Both the position numbers and the translations under genes were made by a program. 30,117 bases of DNA, taken from Desulfobacterales bacterium CG23_combo_of_CG06-09_8_20_14_all_52_9. GTDB lineage: Bacteria; Desulfobacterota; Desulfobacteria; Desulfobacterales; UBA2156. The notes under the pieces were generated by a model. It worked only from the letters and a program-made list of their open reading frames with translations. It was not told the DNA's origin and did not search any database. The stretch's first letter is position 1; every line of letters begins with the position of its first letter. The stretch is from the NCBI GenBank assembly GCA_002771315.1, contig PCSF01000299.1, forward strand, positions 5,325 to 35,441, in the 5' to 3' direction. Positions 8,729 through 16,023 of this stretch are shown here, one piece after another.

Positions 8729-8820
8729 TCTATTTGCGTCATCTTTTTTCCGGTTACCATCCTAATAAGCAAGACGAACAAACCCGTATTCAAAAGGATT
8801 GCGACGGCTTTTTCGATGGG

Positions 8821-9975
8821 TCAGCCGAACAGGATCTCTTGGTCGAACTCGTCGTTGCTTTCCATGACTCGATCTATGGAAAGCCTATCTGCCGACGTGG
8901 GGTGGGATTCCAGCAGTCTGATGATTTCGGCAGGTCCCATCACCACCCCATGTTTTTCACCGGCCGGTTTGAAGAACGCATATTGGGGATAGTAAACGTT
9001 GGAGTAGTGATAGGCCCGATCTTCGAAATACAAGTCCACCGTCAAACCCGATACGCCGAAGATCCCTTTTGAGACTACTTCCGGGATGGCGTGGATTGCG
9101 TCGATGAAACGATTGAACTCTATCCAGGTGTTCACATTCGCAATGGTGACCATGGGGGGATAATCCAGCCTGGAGACGATCTCATGCATCAAAGGATGCA
9201 AGCGCCGGGTCAGGTCATCCGGATAGGGGATCGACGAAACCCAGAGAAAATCAAAATCCTGTGGCCTCAGATCGTCACCCAGCGGAGCAGGCTCCTCGGT
9301 GATCTTCCGCCCTTTCGTCTCAAGGGTTTGGAGAATCTCCGGATGGATTTCAAACATGACGGATCGAGGTTTTTCTTCGGTCATCAAACCCGGGCACTCG
9401 GTTCCGCCTTGAACCAGTGAAGGTTTCAGTCGCACCTTTACGGGATATGGTTCGATGGAACTGTGTATCCCGATCAGACGGTTCGGAATTTCGAGGAAGA
9501 CTTTTCCGTTATGTCGGAAAACCAGCACGCGGCTTTTGGCATACGCGTACTCTGCCAAATAAGGCGCAATGACTCCGCTCAGTTTCCCGCAGCAGGAACT
9601 GAATCCTCCAATTTTTTAGCGGTACAGCCGGCCGAATATTCTCTCCCGATGGTCGAACCCTGTATGGCTTCCCATGACAAAAACTACGTTCCGACCGTGA
9701 TGGCATGCGGGCAAAATCGAACTCGTGTCCAGTTCGGCCCCAACACTGCGCCCTACAAAAGGGGCGGTTCCAAAAGCGGAAATGAAATAGAGCGTCTTCA
9801 GACCCTGGCTCTCGTCCGGACACTCCACTTTGACGGGGATAGTTTGAGCCGGATCAAACCGGCAGTATCGGGTCACAACTTCTCTGAGTCTTCCATAAAA
9901 AGCATTCAGGTGATATTGTCTTGCCATCACCACGGTGTTGTCGGGGATAATGGAAGGTCGCTGCAGAAAGCTCAT
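8821..9975 (-). pseudogene. Gene interrupted by an in-frame TAA; LCIB/C-type carbonic-anhydrase-like fold suspected
   Basis: One reading frame of 385 codons runs from ATG 9975 (preceded by AAGGAGGAGAAGAC, an excellent ribosome site) to TGA at 8821. It is broken only by TAA at 9616-9618, codon 120. The halves join without a frame change: GSHTGFDHRERIFGRLYR, stop, KIGGFSSCCGKLSG. The combination of an apolar PFVGRSVGAE stretch, a GSHTGFD motif and SSCCGKL resembles the active-site region of LCIB/C-type beta-carbonic-anhydrase-like proteins, by eye only. The C-terminal 240 residues are unassigned. A CAA-to-TAA change (Gln) is the simplest origin. Either the gene is recently inactivated, or two fragments are expressed, or the base is an error. 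Confidence 0.6.
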
Positions 9976-10068
9976 GTCTTCTCCTCCTTTGCAAGGCGGC
10001 CGAAGGGAGCATGATTCCCCTTTGCCGCAGCGTAAAAATCGAGATTGGTCCTATCTGTTTCGATTTGG

Positions 10069-10236
10069 ACCTGCCAGTCCGATCCATGAAGCGCCCTCAC
10101 GGGCGATGATGTTCATGGCACACTTCATTCAAGCGATCTGCTTGGTAAAGGTGGTATCTTCGAATCGTCCTTCGCTCTGGCCGTTTCCGGAAAAATCAAA
10201 ACGCAGAGCCAGGTATCCGACCTGAGCCGGGTCGTT
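10069..10236 (-). pseudogene. Fragment of an alpha/beta-hydrolase gene
   Basis: Reading the minus strand from 10236 gives an open stretch containing GYLALRFDFSGNGQSEGRF, the hallmark strand-turn of serine alpha/beta-hydrolases (typically RGY-x-LRFDFRGNGESEG). It continues EDTTFTKQIA, then a TGA at 10129-10131, then in the same frame MKCAMNIIAREGASWIGLAG, which fits the segment just before the nucleophile elbow (GLAGHS). Similarity stops there; the catalytic Ser, Asp and His regions and the N-terminus are missing. There is no start codon, so this is a relic. It is squeezed between a lipoprotein gene and the broken gene at 8821-9975, marking a deletion-prone patch. Confidence 0.65.
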
Positions 10237-10240
10237 TCAG

Positions 10241-11134
10241 TTATCCTTTCCCCAAGGCCATTCCCAAAACCATACCCAAGGCCTGCCCAAGCGTCGACTC
10301 CAACTCCTTAACGGTTTTGGCGGCAAGCATCTGGTCCAGGATTCCATCGATGGACGTCATAACTCCGAGTACCCGTTGCTTTTCTTCGGCCGTAAAAGTT
10401 GTGGAAAATTCGGCAAGCTCCTTTTTGGCCTTCTCGATTTCGGTCTTCCACTGATCCGCCAAAGACTTGGGTACCCATTTTTCTTCCACTTTGACAAAGG
10501 CGATTTCCCATGAAACCTCTTTCGGGACCTCGATTTTGACCGTTGCCGCGTCCTTTTGAGATTGAATGACGGTGGTGTTGACTGTCTTCAATTGCGTAAA
10601 TGCGGTGGCGAATTTTTCATCCTTTTCCAGTTTGGAAAGGGCATCAAGTCTTTTAATTAAATCAGCGCCTGTGCCGGACAGAAACTTCCCAACGTCCAGA
10701 TGCTTCAGCTTTTCAAGGTCCGCGAGCTCGCTCTTCGTGATGACCTCAGCCATGCCTAGGACGCCATCCCAGTTGTCGGATAATTTCTTTGCATCGATGG
10801 GTGCGTCATTGAGCATTTTCCCTGCCATCAACAGGTTTTTTTTGGTTTTCAAAACCAAAAGCACCTTGTTGAAGAGTGCGAAGCTTTTGTTCCAGAGCTC
10901 TTTATCCGTTTTGGCGGCAAAATCATGGACGAGTCCGTGGATGTCTTTTTGATAGCTTGCCGGTAATGCCCCCCACAGGACCTGGGGTTGATGGGCGGCC
11001 AGGCCTTGAGCTACATCCTTGACGACCTGATCGGCGGTCTTGGGCGGCACTTTTTTGGAGCAGCCTGCAACAAACAAGAAAAGAAGGAAAAAAATAATCC
11101 AGATAGATCCGTAGATAAACCGGGCTTTTTTCAT
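10241..11134 (-). CDS. Lipoprotein of unknown function
   Basis: I start this at ATG 11134 (297 residues), preceded by AAAGGGA; an in-frame extension to 11191 adds 19 residues ahead of the signal peptide and is unlikely. A basic N-terminus (MKKAR), a hydrophobic core and the lipobox LFVAGC with Cys25 mark a lipid-anchored envelope protein. The mature part is rich in Lys, Leu and Ala and mostly helical, with a few beta-like segments (ATVKIEVPKEVSWEIAFVKVEEKW, split around residue 220). The C-terminal end is a Gly/Met/Leu-rich amphipathic stretch (QALGMVLGMALGKG). I do not recognise the family. The neighbours downstream are the relic genes. Confidence 0.8.
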   Translation of the reverse strand: MKKARFIYGSIWIIFFLLFLFVAGCSKKVPPKTADQVVKDVAQGLAAHQPQVLWGALPASYQKDIHGLVHDFAAKTDKELWNKSFALFNKVLLVLKTKKNLLMAGKMLNDAPIDAKKLSDNWDGVLGMAEVITKSELADLEKLKHLDVGKFLSGTGADLIKRLDALSKLEKDEKFATAFTQLKTVNTTVIQSQKDAATVKIEVPKEVSWEIAFVKVEEKWVPKSLADQWKTEIEKAKKELAEFSTTFTAEEKQRVLGVMTSIDGILDQMLAAKTVKELESTLGQALGMVLGMALGKG

Positions 11135-11335
11135 CGTTGGTCCCTTTCGGTTCAGGATTAGAGGGCCGAAGTCATGACAAGACAAACGCAACGTTCGAAT
11201 TCAAAGTGCTAATGCCCCTTCAATAGCAAACTCGAGCATAATCGTCAAAAAACAGACTTACAGTGAAAAAGAAACTTAGGGTAAATCAGAATCCGCCGAT
11301 AGATCCAAGGCAATCAATCGTTTAAGCGGTTAGGA

Positions 11336-11839
11336 TTAAAAGGCCGCTCCCACGCCGACGCCGAAATGGAATAAGGGCCCAGAAGGTTGTGATTTGGGCC
11401 ATACCTTGAGTTCCACTTCCTGAAATACCGGATAAGCAAAGTCGAATTGTCCGATGGCCCGGATTTCCACAGCAGTCAGTTTGGCCACGGCGGTGATAAG
11501 TGAACCTTTTTTGTAGATCTCCGGTTCCAGGAATCGCTGGAACCGAATCAAATAACGTCCTTCCGATCGATCCTCATCCACAGGACGCTGGTTTTGGTCT
11601 AGAGGCAACTGCAGGATAGTCAATTCGGACCCCTCGGTTACGGCGGTTACATCGATGATTTTTCCCCCTAAGATTGTGGTCTCCCCGATGAATTTTTGGG
11701 CCTCTTTGGCAAGGGCCGAAAAAGATCCGGTATACGTGACTTGAGAGCGGGCTTGCTGGGACAGGGGCGCGGCGCAACCAAAAACCAAAAGGAGCAGAAG
11801 GCCCGCACCTTTCCGAAGATTCATTCCTTTTTTCGCCAT
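11336..11839 (-). CDS. Slp-family outer-membrane lipoprotein (copy 1)
   Basis: Starting at ATG 11839 (GGAAAAGGGA upstream) gives 167 residues with a lipoprotein signal (LLLLLVFGC). The mature sequence follows the Slp pattern: a short helix (FSALAKEAQKFIGETTILGG), then beta-strands IIDVTAVTEGSELTILQLPL, a GRYLIRF strand, LEPEIYKKGSLITAVAKL, and the closing YPVFQEVELKVWP. Escherichia coli Slp and YeaY are outer-membrane lipoproteins induced in stationary phase; the precise function is unknown. It sits 60 bp after a second, divergent copy of the family, so the two form a tandem pair. The longer frame to 11884 adds a non-signal-like leader and is rejected. Confidence 0.82.
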   Translation of the reverse strand: MAKKGMNLRKGAGLLLLLVFGCAAPLSQQARSQVTYTGSFSALAKEAQKFIGETTILGGKIIDVTAVTEGSELTILQLPLDQNQRPVDEDRSEGRYLIRFQRFLEPEIYKKGSLITAVAKLTAVEIRAIGQFDFAYPVFQEVELKVWPKSQPSGPLFHFGVGVGAAF

Positions 11840-11899
11840 TGTTTTTCCCTTTTCCAAATCAATTGGTAACCGCACGGTATGCACCGGACCATTCTGAGC

Positions 11900-12541
11900 T
11901 CACCAGCAGAAGGGTGAGTGATGAAACCGGTCCCGGTAAAAAGGGTATGGATAACATGGATCATGATAAGGGTATGGATCGTACCGGTATCCCTCGAACT
12001 TGGGCCAGAGATAGATCTCCTTGGTTTCAACGATGGGGTATGGATATGGATGGTTGTCCACAGCATCTGTCCGGGTTTCGACGAAAGTTCCCGCCACGGT
12101 GAGTTTTCGGTTCTTGGAAAAGATTTCAGGGTCTAAAAATGCTTTATGGTGCACAATAAATCTGCCTTGGGATGCGTCCTTGGGTCCGGGTTCATCCTGA
12201 AAGGAAAGAGGAGACTGCAACACCAATATCTCGGTTGTTTCGGGGTGGTTCCTTATCTCAAGGATGTATCCGCCCCAAAGGACGGTGCTTCCGGTATAGC
12301 TCTCCGGATTTTTCAGCAGCGTATTGAATTCAAGATCCTTCCGGGCCGACTTTTGAACGTCTTTTGACATCACCGAACAGGATGCCGTCATTGCGAAGGC
12401 CAATAAAATGACCCAAACGGGTACAAGCCTCTTCAGACGTTTCGTGGGGTACCTTCCTTCATCTTGGGTATTTTTGTGCGCATCGTCATTCAGATAATAA
12501 TGGCTGCGGCGCTTTTTGGCAAACAAAATGAAGGCCGACAA
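11900..12541 (-). CDS. Slp-family lipoprotein (copy 2), start codon uncertain
   Basis: Slp-type sequence aligned with the neighbouring copy: ESYTGSTVLWGGYILEIRN, GRFIVHHKAFLDPEIF, then IVETKEIYLWPKF. It ends in a Tyr/Pro/His-rich tail (YDPYPYHDPCYPYPFYRD) absent from copy 1. The lipobox is FAMTASC. The coordinates give the longest frame, beginning at TTG 12541, which has no ribosome site. The signal peptide itself begins with KRLKRLVPVWVILL, and the codon just before it is ACG at 12443-12445, preceded at an ideal distance by GAAGGAAGG. Either ACG is used, or an ATG has mutated to ACG. Expression may therefore be reduced. Confidence 0.75.
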   Translation of the reverse strand: MSAFILFAKKRRSHYYLNDDAHKNTQDEGRYPTKRLKRLVPVWVILLAFAMTASCSVMSKDVQKSARKDLEFNTLLKNPESYTGSTVLWGGYILEIRNHPETTEILVLQSPLSFQDEPGPKDASQGRFIVHHKAFLDPEIFSKNRKLTVAGTFVETRTDAVDNHPYPYPIVETKEIYLWPKFEGYRYDPYPYHDPCYPYPFYRDRFHHSPFCW

Positions 12542-12564
12542 GGTGCTTTAGACCCTGTTACAGC

Positions 12565-12951
12565 TCAGTGGACATCCATATCCACATCATGACTCACGCA
12601 ATCCCAAACCCCCTTGGGATCACAGTCCCGGCAGTGGTAGTGCTCACCGTAAACAAGGTGATGTTTGTAGTCAACGGCCTCTTCTCTACGCACCCGGGCT
12701 CCACAGTGTGCACATTCAACATAATCTTCGGGTTTGATGGGTTTGTGCATCGGCAGGCCATAAATCGTATCAATGTAATACTCACAGTTGTCAGAGCCGA
12801 TCTCTGCCACCTCGCGCCGGAATTTTGCGCAGATTTCCAACCCTTTTTCTTTGGCGCCTTCCGGAAACCCTTTTTCATCGGACCGATATCGCTTCTCAAG
12901 CTCGTCGAGCTTTTTCATATACTCTTCGTAAGTGATTTTCTCAATGGCCAT
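12565..12951 (-). CDS. Small zinc-ribbon-like protein of unknown function
   Basis: 128 residues with an acidic, helical N-terminal half (EEYMKKLDELEKRYRSDEKG) and a metal-binding C-terminal half: CAHCGARVRREE, HH, H..H and CRDC, so two CxxC knuckles spaced by His residues, like a zinc ribbon. The very end is Asp/His-rich (SHDVDMDVH). The Shine-Dalgarno site is weak (GGGGGTG). It is the last gene of the minus-strand run that begins with the CoA-transferases, separated from the preceding gene by the palindromic element at 12991-13127. I do not recognise the family; it might be a metal-dependent adaptor or scaffold. Confidence 0.72.
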   Translation of the reverse strand: MAIEKITYEEYMKKLDELEKRYRSDEKGFPEGAKEKGLEICAKFRREVAEIGSDNCEYYIDTIYGLPMHKPIKPEDYVECAHCGARVRREEAVDYKHHLVYGEHYHCRDCDPKGVWDCVSHDVDMDVH

Positions 12952-12990
12952 ATGTGCACCCCCATCTCGGTTTTCATCATACCGTTAAGT

Positions 12991-13127
12991 TTGATGGCTT
13001 CGTAAAAAGTCGAAAATGCTTTCTTTCCGTCATTCCAGCGAAAGCCGGAATCCAGTGTTTTCAAGCACTTATGAAACCCCTGGACCCCGTTTTTCAACGG
13101 GGTGACGACTTTTTACGAAGCCATCAA
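12991..13127. mobile_element. MITE-like palindromic element with 22-bp terminal inverted repeats
   Basis: The ends, 12991-13012 and 13106-13127, are perfect inverted repeats; the core reads GATGGCTTCGTAAAAAGTCG and its complement. Inside are two hairpins: CATTCCAGCGAAAGCCGGAATC, split around its GAAA loop, and CCCCGTTTTTCAACGGGG. The internal GTCATTCCxGCGAAAGCxGGAATCCAG-type unit is a widespread repeat signature of proteobacterial, especially deltaproteobacterial, genomes. At 137 bp there is no room for a transposase, so it would be mobilised in trans. It sits between two same-strand genes of the cluster and could act as a terminator or processing site. Confidence 0.8.
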
Positions 13128-13130
13128 CCT

Positions 13131-13523
13131 TTATAACAATCGTCTTTCAGCTTCCTGTATGGCGTTGTTCGTCTTTTGAATGACTTCGATAAAAGCCTCC
13201 GATTGATAAGTTTCGATACCAACAGACCCCATATTTTTCACTTTATCAAAAGCATGCTCTTTATCCACGTGGGTTGCCAGAGCTTTTGCAGCTTCAATGA
13301 GTCTAAATATCTTCTTCTTGCCGTCCGTTGTCGAAACTTCCAACCCGTTTTCAACTTCTTTTATTGTCTCTCGAGTATTTACGATCAAATTATAAAAAGT
13401 ATCCGATAAGTGGCAGTCTATACCAGCGCACCCTCCCGCAGCGGCTTTATCAAAAACAGACTCATCAATGTAGGTGATCAGAGCTTTTACAGCCTCAAAT
13501 AATGGCGAAAACCCATCCTTCAT
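13131..13523 (-). CDS. Small protein built of two internal repeats, function unknown
   Basis: This 130-residue helical protein consists of two copies of a unit of about 58 residues. Copy 1 (about 6-63) and copy 2 (about 72-129) share F-x-x-x-x-EAxKAL-x-T-x-x-D-x-x-x-x-FDK, then G-x-x-GI, then S-x-x-F-x-x-x-I-x-x-T-x-x-x-I-x-E-x-E-x-x-L. Copy 1 carries two cysteines (GGCAGIDC) that copy 2 lacks. A good ribosome site (AAAGGAG) precedes the ATG. It lies 40 bp after the metallo-beta-lactamase gene and should be in the same transcript. No known family is recognised; repeat proteins of this size often dimerise or bind partners. Confidence 0.75.
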   Translation of the reverse strand: MKDGFSPLFEAVKALITYIDESVFDKAAAGGCAGIDCHLSDTFYNLIVNTRETIKEVENGLEVSTTDGKKKIFRLIEAAKALATHVDKEHAFDKVKNMGSVGIETYQSEAFIEVIQKTNNAIQEAERRLL

Positions 13524-13564
13524 TCGTATCTTCTCCTTTTATATATGAATCAGCCTTGAGAGTT

Positions 13565-14821
13565 TTAATCAGTCCCGTCCGGTTTTTTTTGGTGCATAAG
13601 TTTATCAACTTCATTCTTGAACCGTGCGGCAAACTCCGTCTTAAAGGCTTCTATTTTCATGGCTTCGTCATGTCTGCCCAGAAAGGTGAGGGCCATCCCC
13701 TTGAACACCTGGGCCTCCTTGATATCCGGGTTAATGGCCAGGGCATCATCAAAGCATTGCAGGCCTTCAGCGTATTTCTGAAGCCCCAGCAAGGCGTGGC
13801 CCTTGGCCGTCAGGGCATGGGCATTGTCACTCTGCTTTTCAAGGATCTGATCCAAAAGCGCAATAGCCTCTTCGCACCGTCCCATATCGTTCAATGCAAA
13901 GGCCTTTAACTGCATGGCGTATACATTTCCCGGTCTGAGAGCCAGCTCTTTGTCACAGCAAAACACGACCTCCTCCAACAGTCCCTTTTCAGCCAGCTTG
14001 GCGGCGCCCTCCATCCAGGTGGTTTTGGATTCCGCATTGATGTCGATGACTTTCATCATCACGCCCTCATAGGTTTGCTCGATGGTTCGATAGCCGGTGC
14101 GTGCCACGGGTACGTCATGGCCGGGGAGTATATTTTCAATCTTTTTTTTCATGAGCTGCTTGAGGCCGTACAGGTAATGGTCCAGTCTTCCACCGCCGGC
14201 TTTGTCGACATCCGCAATGGCTTCAGGAAGCACGGTATCGCCGGTAATGGCGGTTCTGGTCGGCGCATGATACAGGCATATGCCGTCGATGGTATGTCCG
14301 GGGGTGTGGATCGCTTCCCATTCAAAGCCGCTCAATTCAAGGGTTTCACCGCCTTTCAACTCGGTCAGTTTGAATCCGGTCTCTGTGAGCATTTTTTTAA
14401 ACTCGGCAGGACCGGCGGCGTGAATGATAATTTCGATATCTTTATTTTCCATGATCGGTGGATATCTCAATAGTTCGAATACGCCCATGCAGTGGTCTCG
14501 ATGTCCGTGGGTGAGGACGACCTTTTTAATGTCGAGAATACTCAACCCCAATTTTTCAAGCTCACCAAAAATGGTGTAATCATTTCCGGTATCCACGATG
14601 GTCAGGTAATCCCCGGCCAGCACATAGACATTGCTGGAATGGTGATACCCGATGAGAAACTTGCTCTTTTCAAAGACAGGGTGTGATATCTTCATAATCT
14701 CGGCAATGGAGAGCCACCCCGGGTGATCCGGTTCTTCCTCGGGTAAGACTTCATCTTCAATCAGCGCTTTGGGTTCTTCCTCCGGTTTGTGCTGGTCTTG
14801 TTTTTTGGCTTCTTCGGTCAT
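13565..14821 (-). CDS. Metallo-beta-lactamase-fold hydrolase fused to TPR repeats
   Basis: 418 residues. After a charged N-terminal 35 residues comes an MBL-fold domain (about 40-255) with the dinuclear metal motif H105-x-H107-x-D109-H110 (THGHRDH), then HTPGH, GDTVLP and the late PGHD histidine. The C-terminal third (about 255-418) has tetratricopeptide repeats, for example the helix pairs around GRCEEAIALLDQILEKQSD and YAEGLQCFDDALAINPD. Members of this superfamily hydrolyse thioesters, glyoxalase substrates or lactones; a role as an acyl-CoA thioesterase for the neighbouring pathway is only a guess. A hairpin terminator separates it from the small-protein genes upstream, so it may also have its own promoter. 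Confidence 0.88.
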   Translation of the reverse strand: MTEEAKKQDQHKPEEEPKALIEDEVLPEEEPDHPGWLSIAEIMKISHPVFEKSKFLIGYHHSSNVYVLAGDYLTIVDTGNDYTIFGELEKLGLSILDIKKVVLTHGHRDHCMGVFELLRYPPIMENKDIEIIIHAAGPAEFKKMLTETGFKLTELKGGETLELSGFEWEAIHTPGHTIDGICLYHAPTRTAITGDTVLPEAIADVDKAGGGRLDHYLYGLKQLMKKKIENILPGHDVPVARTGYRTIEQTYEGVMMKVIDINAESKTTWMEGAAKLAEKGLLEEVVFCCDKELALRPGNVYAMQLKAFALNDMGRCEEAIALLDQILEKQSDNAHALTAKGHALLGLQKYAEGLQCFDDALAINPDIKEAQVFKGMALTFLGRHDEAMKIEAFKTEFAARFKNEVDKLMHQKKPDGTD

Positions 14822-14991
14822 TTTATTCCCTTTAAGAACGTTTCTATGATTGATTTAAAAAGGCATTGGCAATTAAGAATCTTCTCCCAAAGCGGCGGTT
14901 ATCCCTAACACCAGCTCCTAACACCGGACCCCTGATTACTACATAAAGGCCGAAATGACAAGTCTAATTTTTTCGCAAACGGCCAAAACAA

Positions 14992-15026
14992 AATCCCCCT
15001 CTCCGGGCAACCCGAAAAGGGGGATT
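14992..15026 (-). terminator. Rho-independent terminator after the small-protein genes
   Basis: AATCCCCCT (14992-15000) pairs with AGGGGGATT (15018-15026), with an inner CCGGG/CCCG stem. On the minus strand the hairpin is followed by TTTTGTTTT, a suitable U-rich tail. It lies about 30 bases beyond the stop codon of the 140-residue protein gene, so it probably ends or attenuates the CoA-transferase operon before the MBL gene. Confidence 0.75.
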
Positions 15027-15054
15027 AGGGTTTATTGTTATGAATTTATGATGG

Positions 15055-15477
15055 CTACCCTATATAATCCAGATTAAAATCCAGTTTCATCTTGCTATCC
15101 GGCCACCACTTCTTGCTCTTGACTTCTTTTCCGGGGTAGACGTCTTTACCGTCAATCTTCTCAATAAGCAGATCGGCAAACATAAATGCTGTAAGCTTGT
15201 GTTTTCTTATTACATCAGGCGGAATCAGAACAGCAAGGCCGCTCTCCTTGGAGCATTCCCATTCAAAGGCTTCATTGGGGGCTGCGAATTCCTTGCCGGT
15301 TTTGCCGTTGTAAAGCTTGAGCAGCTTGCCTTTAACCTTCATCCCCGGCTTCATCTTAAACTCCTCATACAGCGCATCGGATATATGCCACCAAATGGCT
15401 CTCATGTTCAAATTGATATATCCTTTGACGAGCATGGGGTCAAAGCCGCAGATACCCACGCGACATTTTTCAGGCAT
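15055..15477 (-). CDS. Orphan small protein in the CoA-transferase operon (140 residues)
   Basis: I do not recognise this protein. The first 30 residues hold two Cys (EKCRVGICGFD) and GYINLNMRAIWWHISDALYEEF. A beta-rich middle follows (MKVKGKLLKLYNGKTGKEF, then FEWECSKESGLAVLIPPDVIRKHKL), and the end is basic and Trp-rich (SKKWWPD). It has no signal peptide or membrane segment, so it is cytoplasmic. The stop of the gene upstream lies one base before this ATG, and a GGAGG ribosome site lies inside that gene, so translation is coupled. Its tight packing with the Cys-rich 77-residue and 96-residue proteins suggests a stoichiometric complex, possibly accessory subunits of the CoA-transferase or of an enzyme encoded elsewhere. 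Confidence 0.78.
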   Translation of the reverse strand: MPEKCRVGICGFDPMLVKGYINLNMRAIWWHISDALYEEFKMKPGMKVKGKLLKLYNGKTGKEFAAPNEAFEWECSKESGLAVLIPPDVIRKHKLTAFMFADLLIEKIDGKDVYPGKEVKSKKWWPDSKMKLDFNLDYIG

Positions 15478-15478
15478 A

Positions 15479-15769
15479 TCAAACCTCCTTTTTACTTTCG
15501 TTGGTCTCCACTTTGCTCAACTGGTCGCGAAGATCTTCAACCTGGCTATAGCAATAATCCATGAACTCTGTGGCTTCGGGATGACTGAGATGTTTCGCCT
15601 CTAACAGTCTGGTGACGTAGGGGTAAACATGCATCTGAATATCTTCAGAAAATTCCTGAAGCACATAATCATTACCCCCGTCCGGGGCTACCCAACTTAA
15701 GAAACCTCTTTTCCAGTTGTTCAGCATCCCCTTGAGGGTGTCGAGTTCCTTGATTACGTTTTCTTCCAT
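15479..15769 (-). CDS. Orphan small helical protein in the CoA-transferase operon (96 residues)
   Basis: Starts at ATG 15769, one base after the TAG of the preceding gene, with GGAAGAAG as ribosome site; the longer frame to 15799 would overlap that gene. The sequence is predicted helical throughout and acidic (ENVIKELDTLKGMLNNWKRG, QEFSEDIQMHVYPYVTRLLE, FMDYCYSQVEDLRDQLSKVE), with a Trp-rich turn GFLSWVAPDGG. There is one Cys and no signal peptide or membrane span. No family is recognised. Gene spacing of one base on each side implies co-translation with its neighbours and favours a subunit or chaperone-like role. Confidence 0.78.
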   Translation of the reverse strand: MEENVIKELDTLKGMLNNWKRGFLSWVAPDGGNDYVLQEFSEDIQMHVYPYVTRLLEAKHLSHPEATEFMDYCYSQVEDLRDQLSKVETNESKKEV

Positions 15770-15770
15770 G

Positions 15771-16004
15771 CTATTTCTTCTTCCGGTCTTCGAAGGCATA
15801 GCATTTCTTGACCACGTTGAAGTCTGCGACGCACCAGTAATGGGGCCAGTGGATCTTCTTGCACCAGCCGATAATGTCTGCGGGCGGAAACTTGGAGCCC
15901 TTGAGAACCGGCTTCAAGCCGGTGCAATTCCAGCATATATGGTCACTCTTTTTTTCCGGAATCAATATGGTATCCAGAAATTCTTCAGGTGTTAATTCGG
16001 CCAT
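15771..16004 (-). CDS. Cys-rich small protein, possibly BSS-type Fe-S small subunit
   Basis: 77 residues with cysteines at 24, 27, 48, 58 and 68: CWNC, then GWC, HYWC, and a terminal KKCYAF. The small beta and gamma subunits of benzylsuccinate-synthase-type glycyl-radical enzymes bind one [4Fe-4S] cluster in a HiPIP-like fold. They show the same order: CxxC, a variable stretch, a third Cys, a YW pair, then a final Cys followed by x-A-F. The match here is by eye and over few residues, so it is a hypothesis. A good AAAGGAG site precedes the ATG. No glycyl-radical large subunit or activase is in the window. It could otherwise be a zinc protein. Confidence 0.72.
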   Translation of the reverse strand: MAELTPEEFLDTILIPEKKSDHICWNCTGLKPVLKGSKFPPADIIGWCKKIHWPHYWCVADFNVVKKCYAFEDRKKK

Positions 16005-16023
16005 ATGACACTCCTTTCTCTAG

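Noticed and set aside
9616..9618. Stop-codon recoding (selenocysteine or pyrrolysine) in the interrupted gene
   Set aside because: The codon is TAA, not TGA or TAG, so neither system applies.
9463..10014. Plus-strand open frame of 183 codons
   Set aside because: Antisense to the broken gene at 8821-9975, whose minus-strand frame has an excellent ribosome site and conserved-looking motifs.
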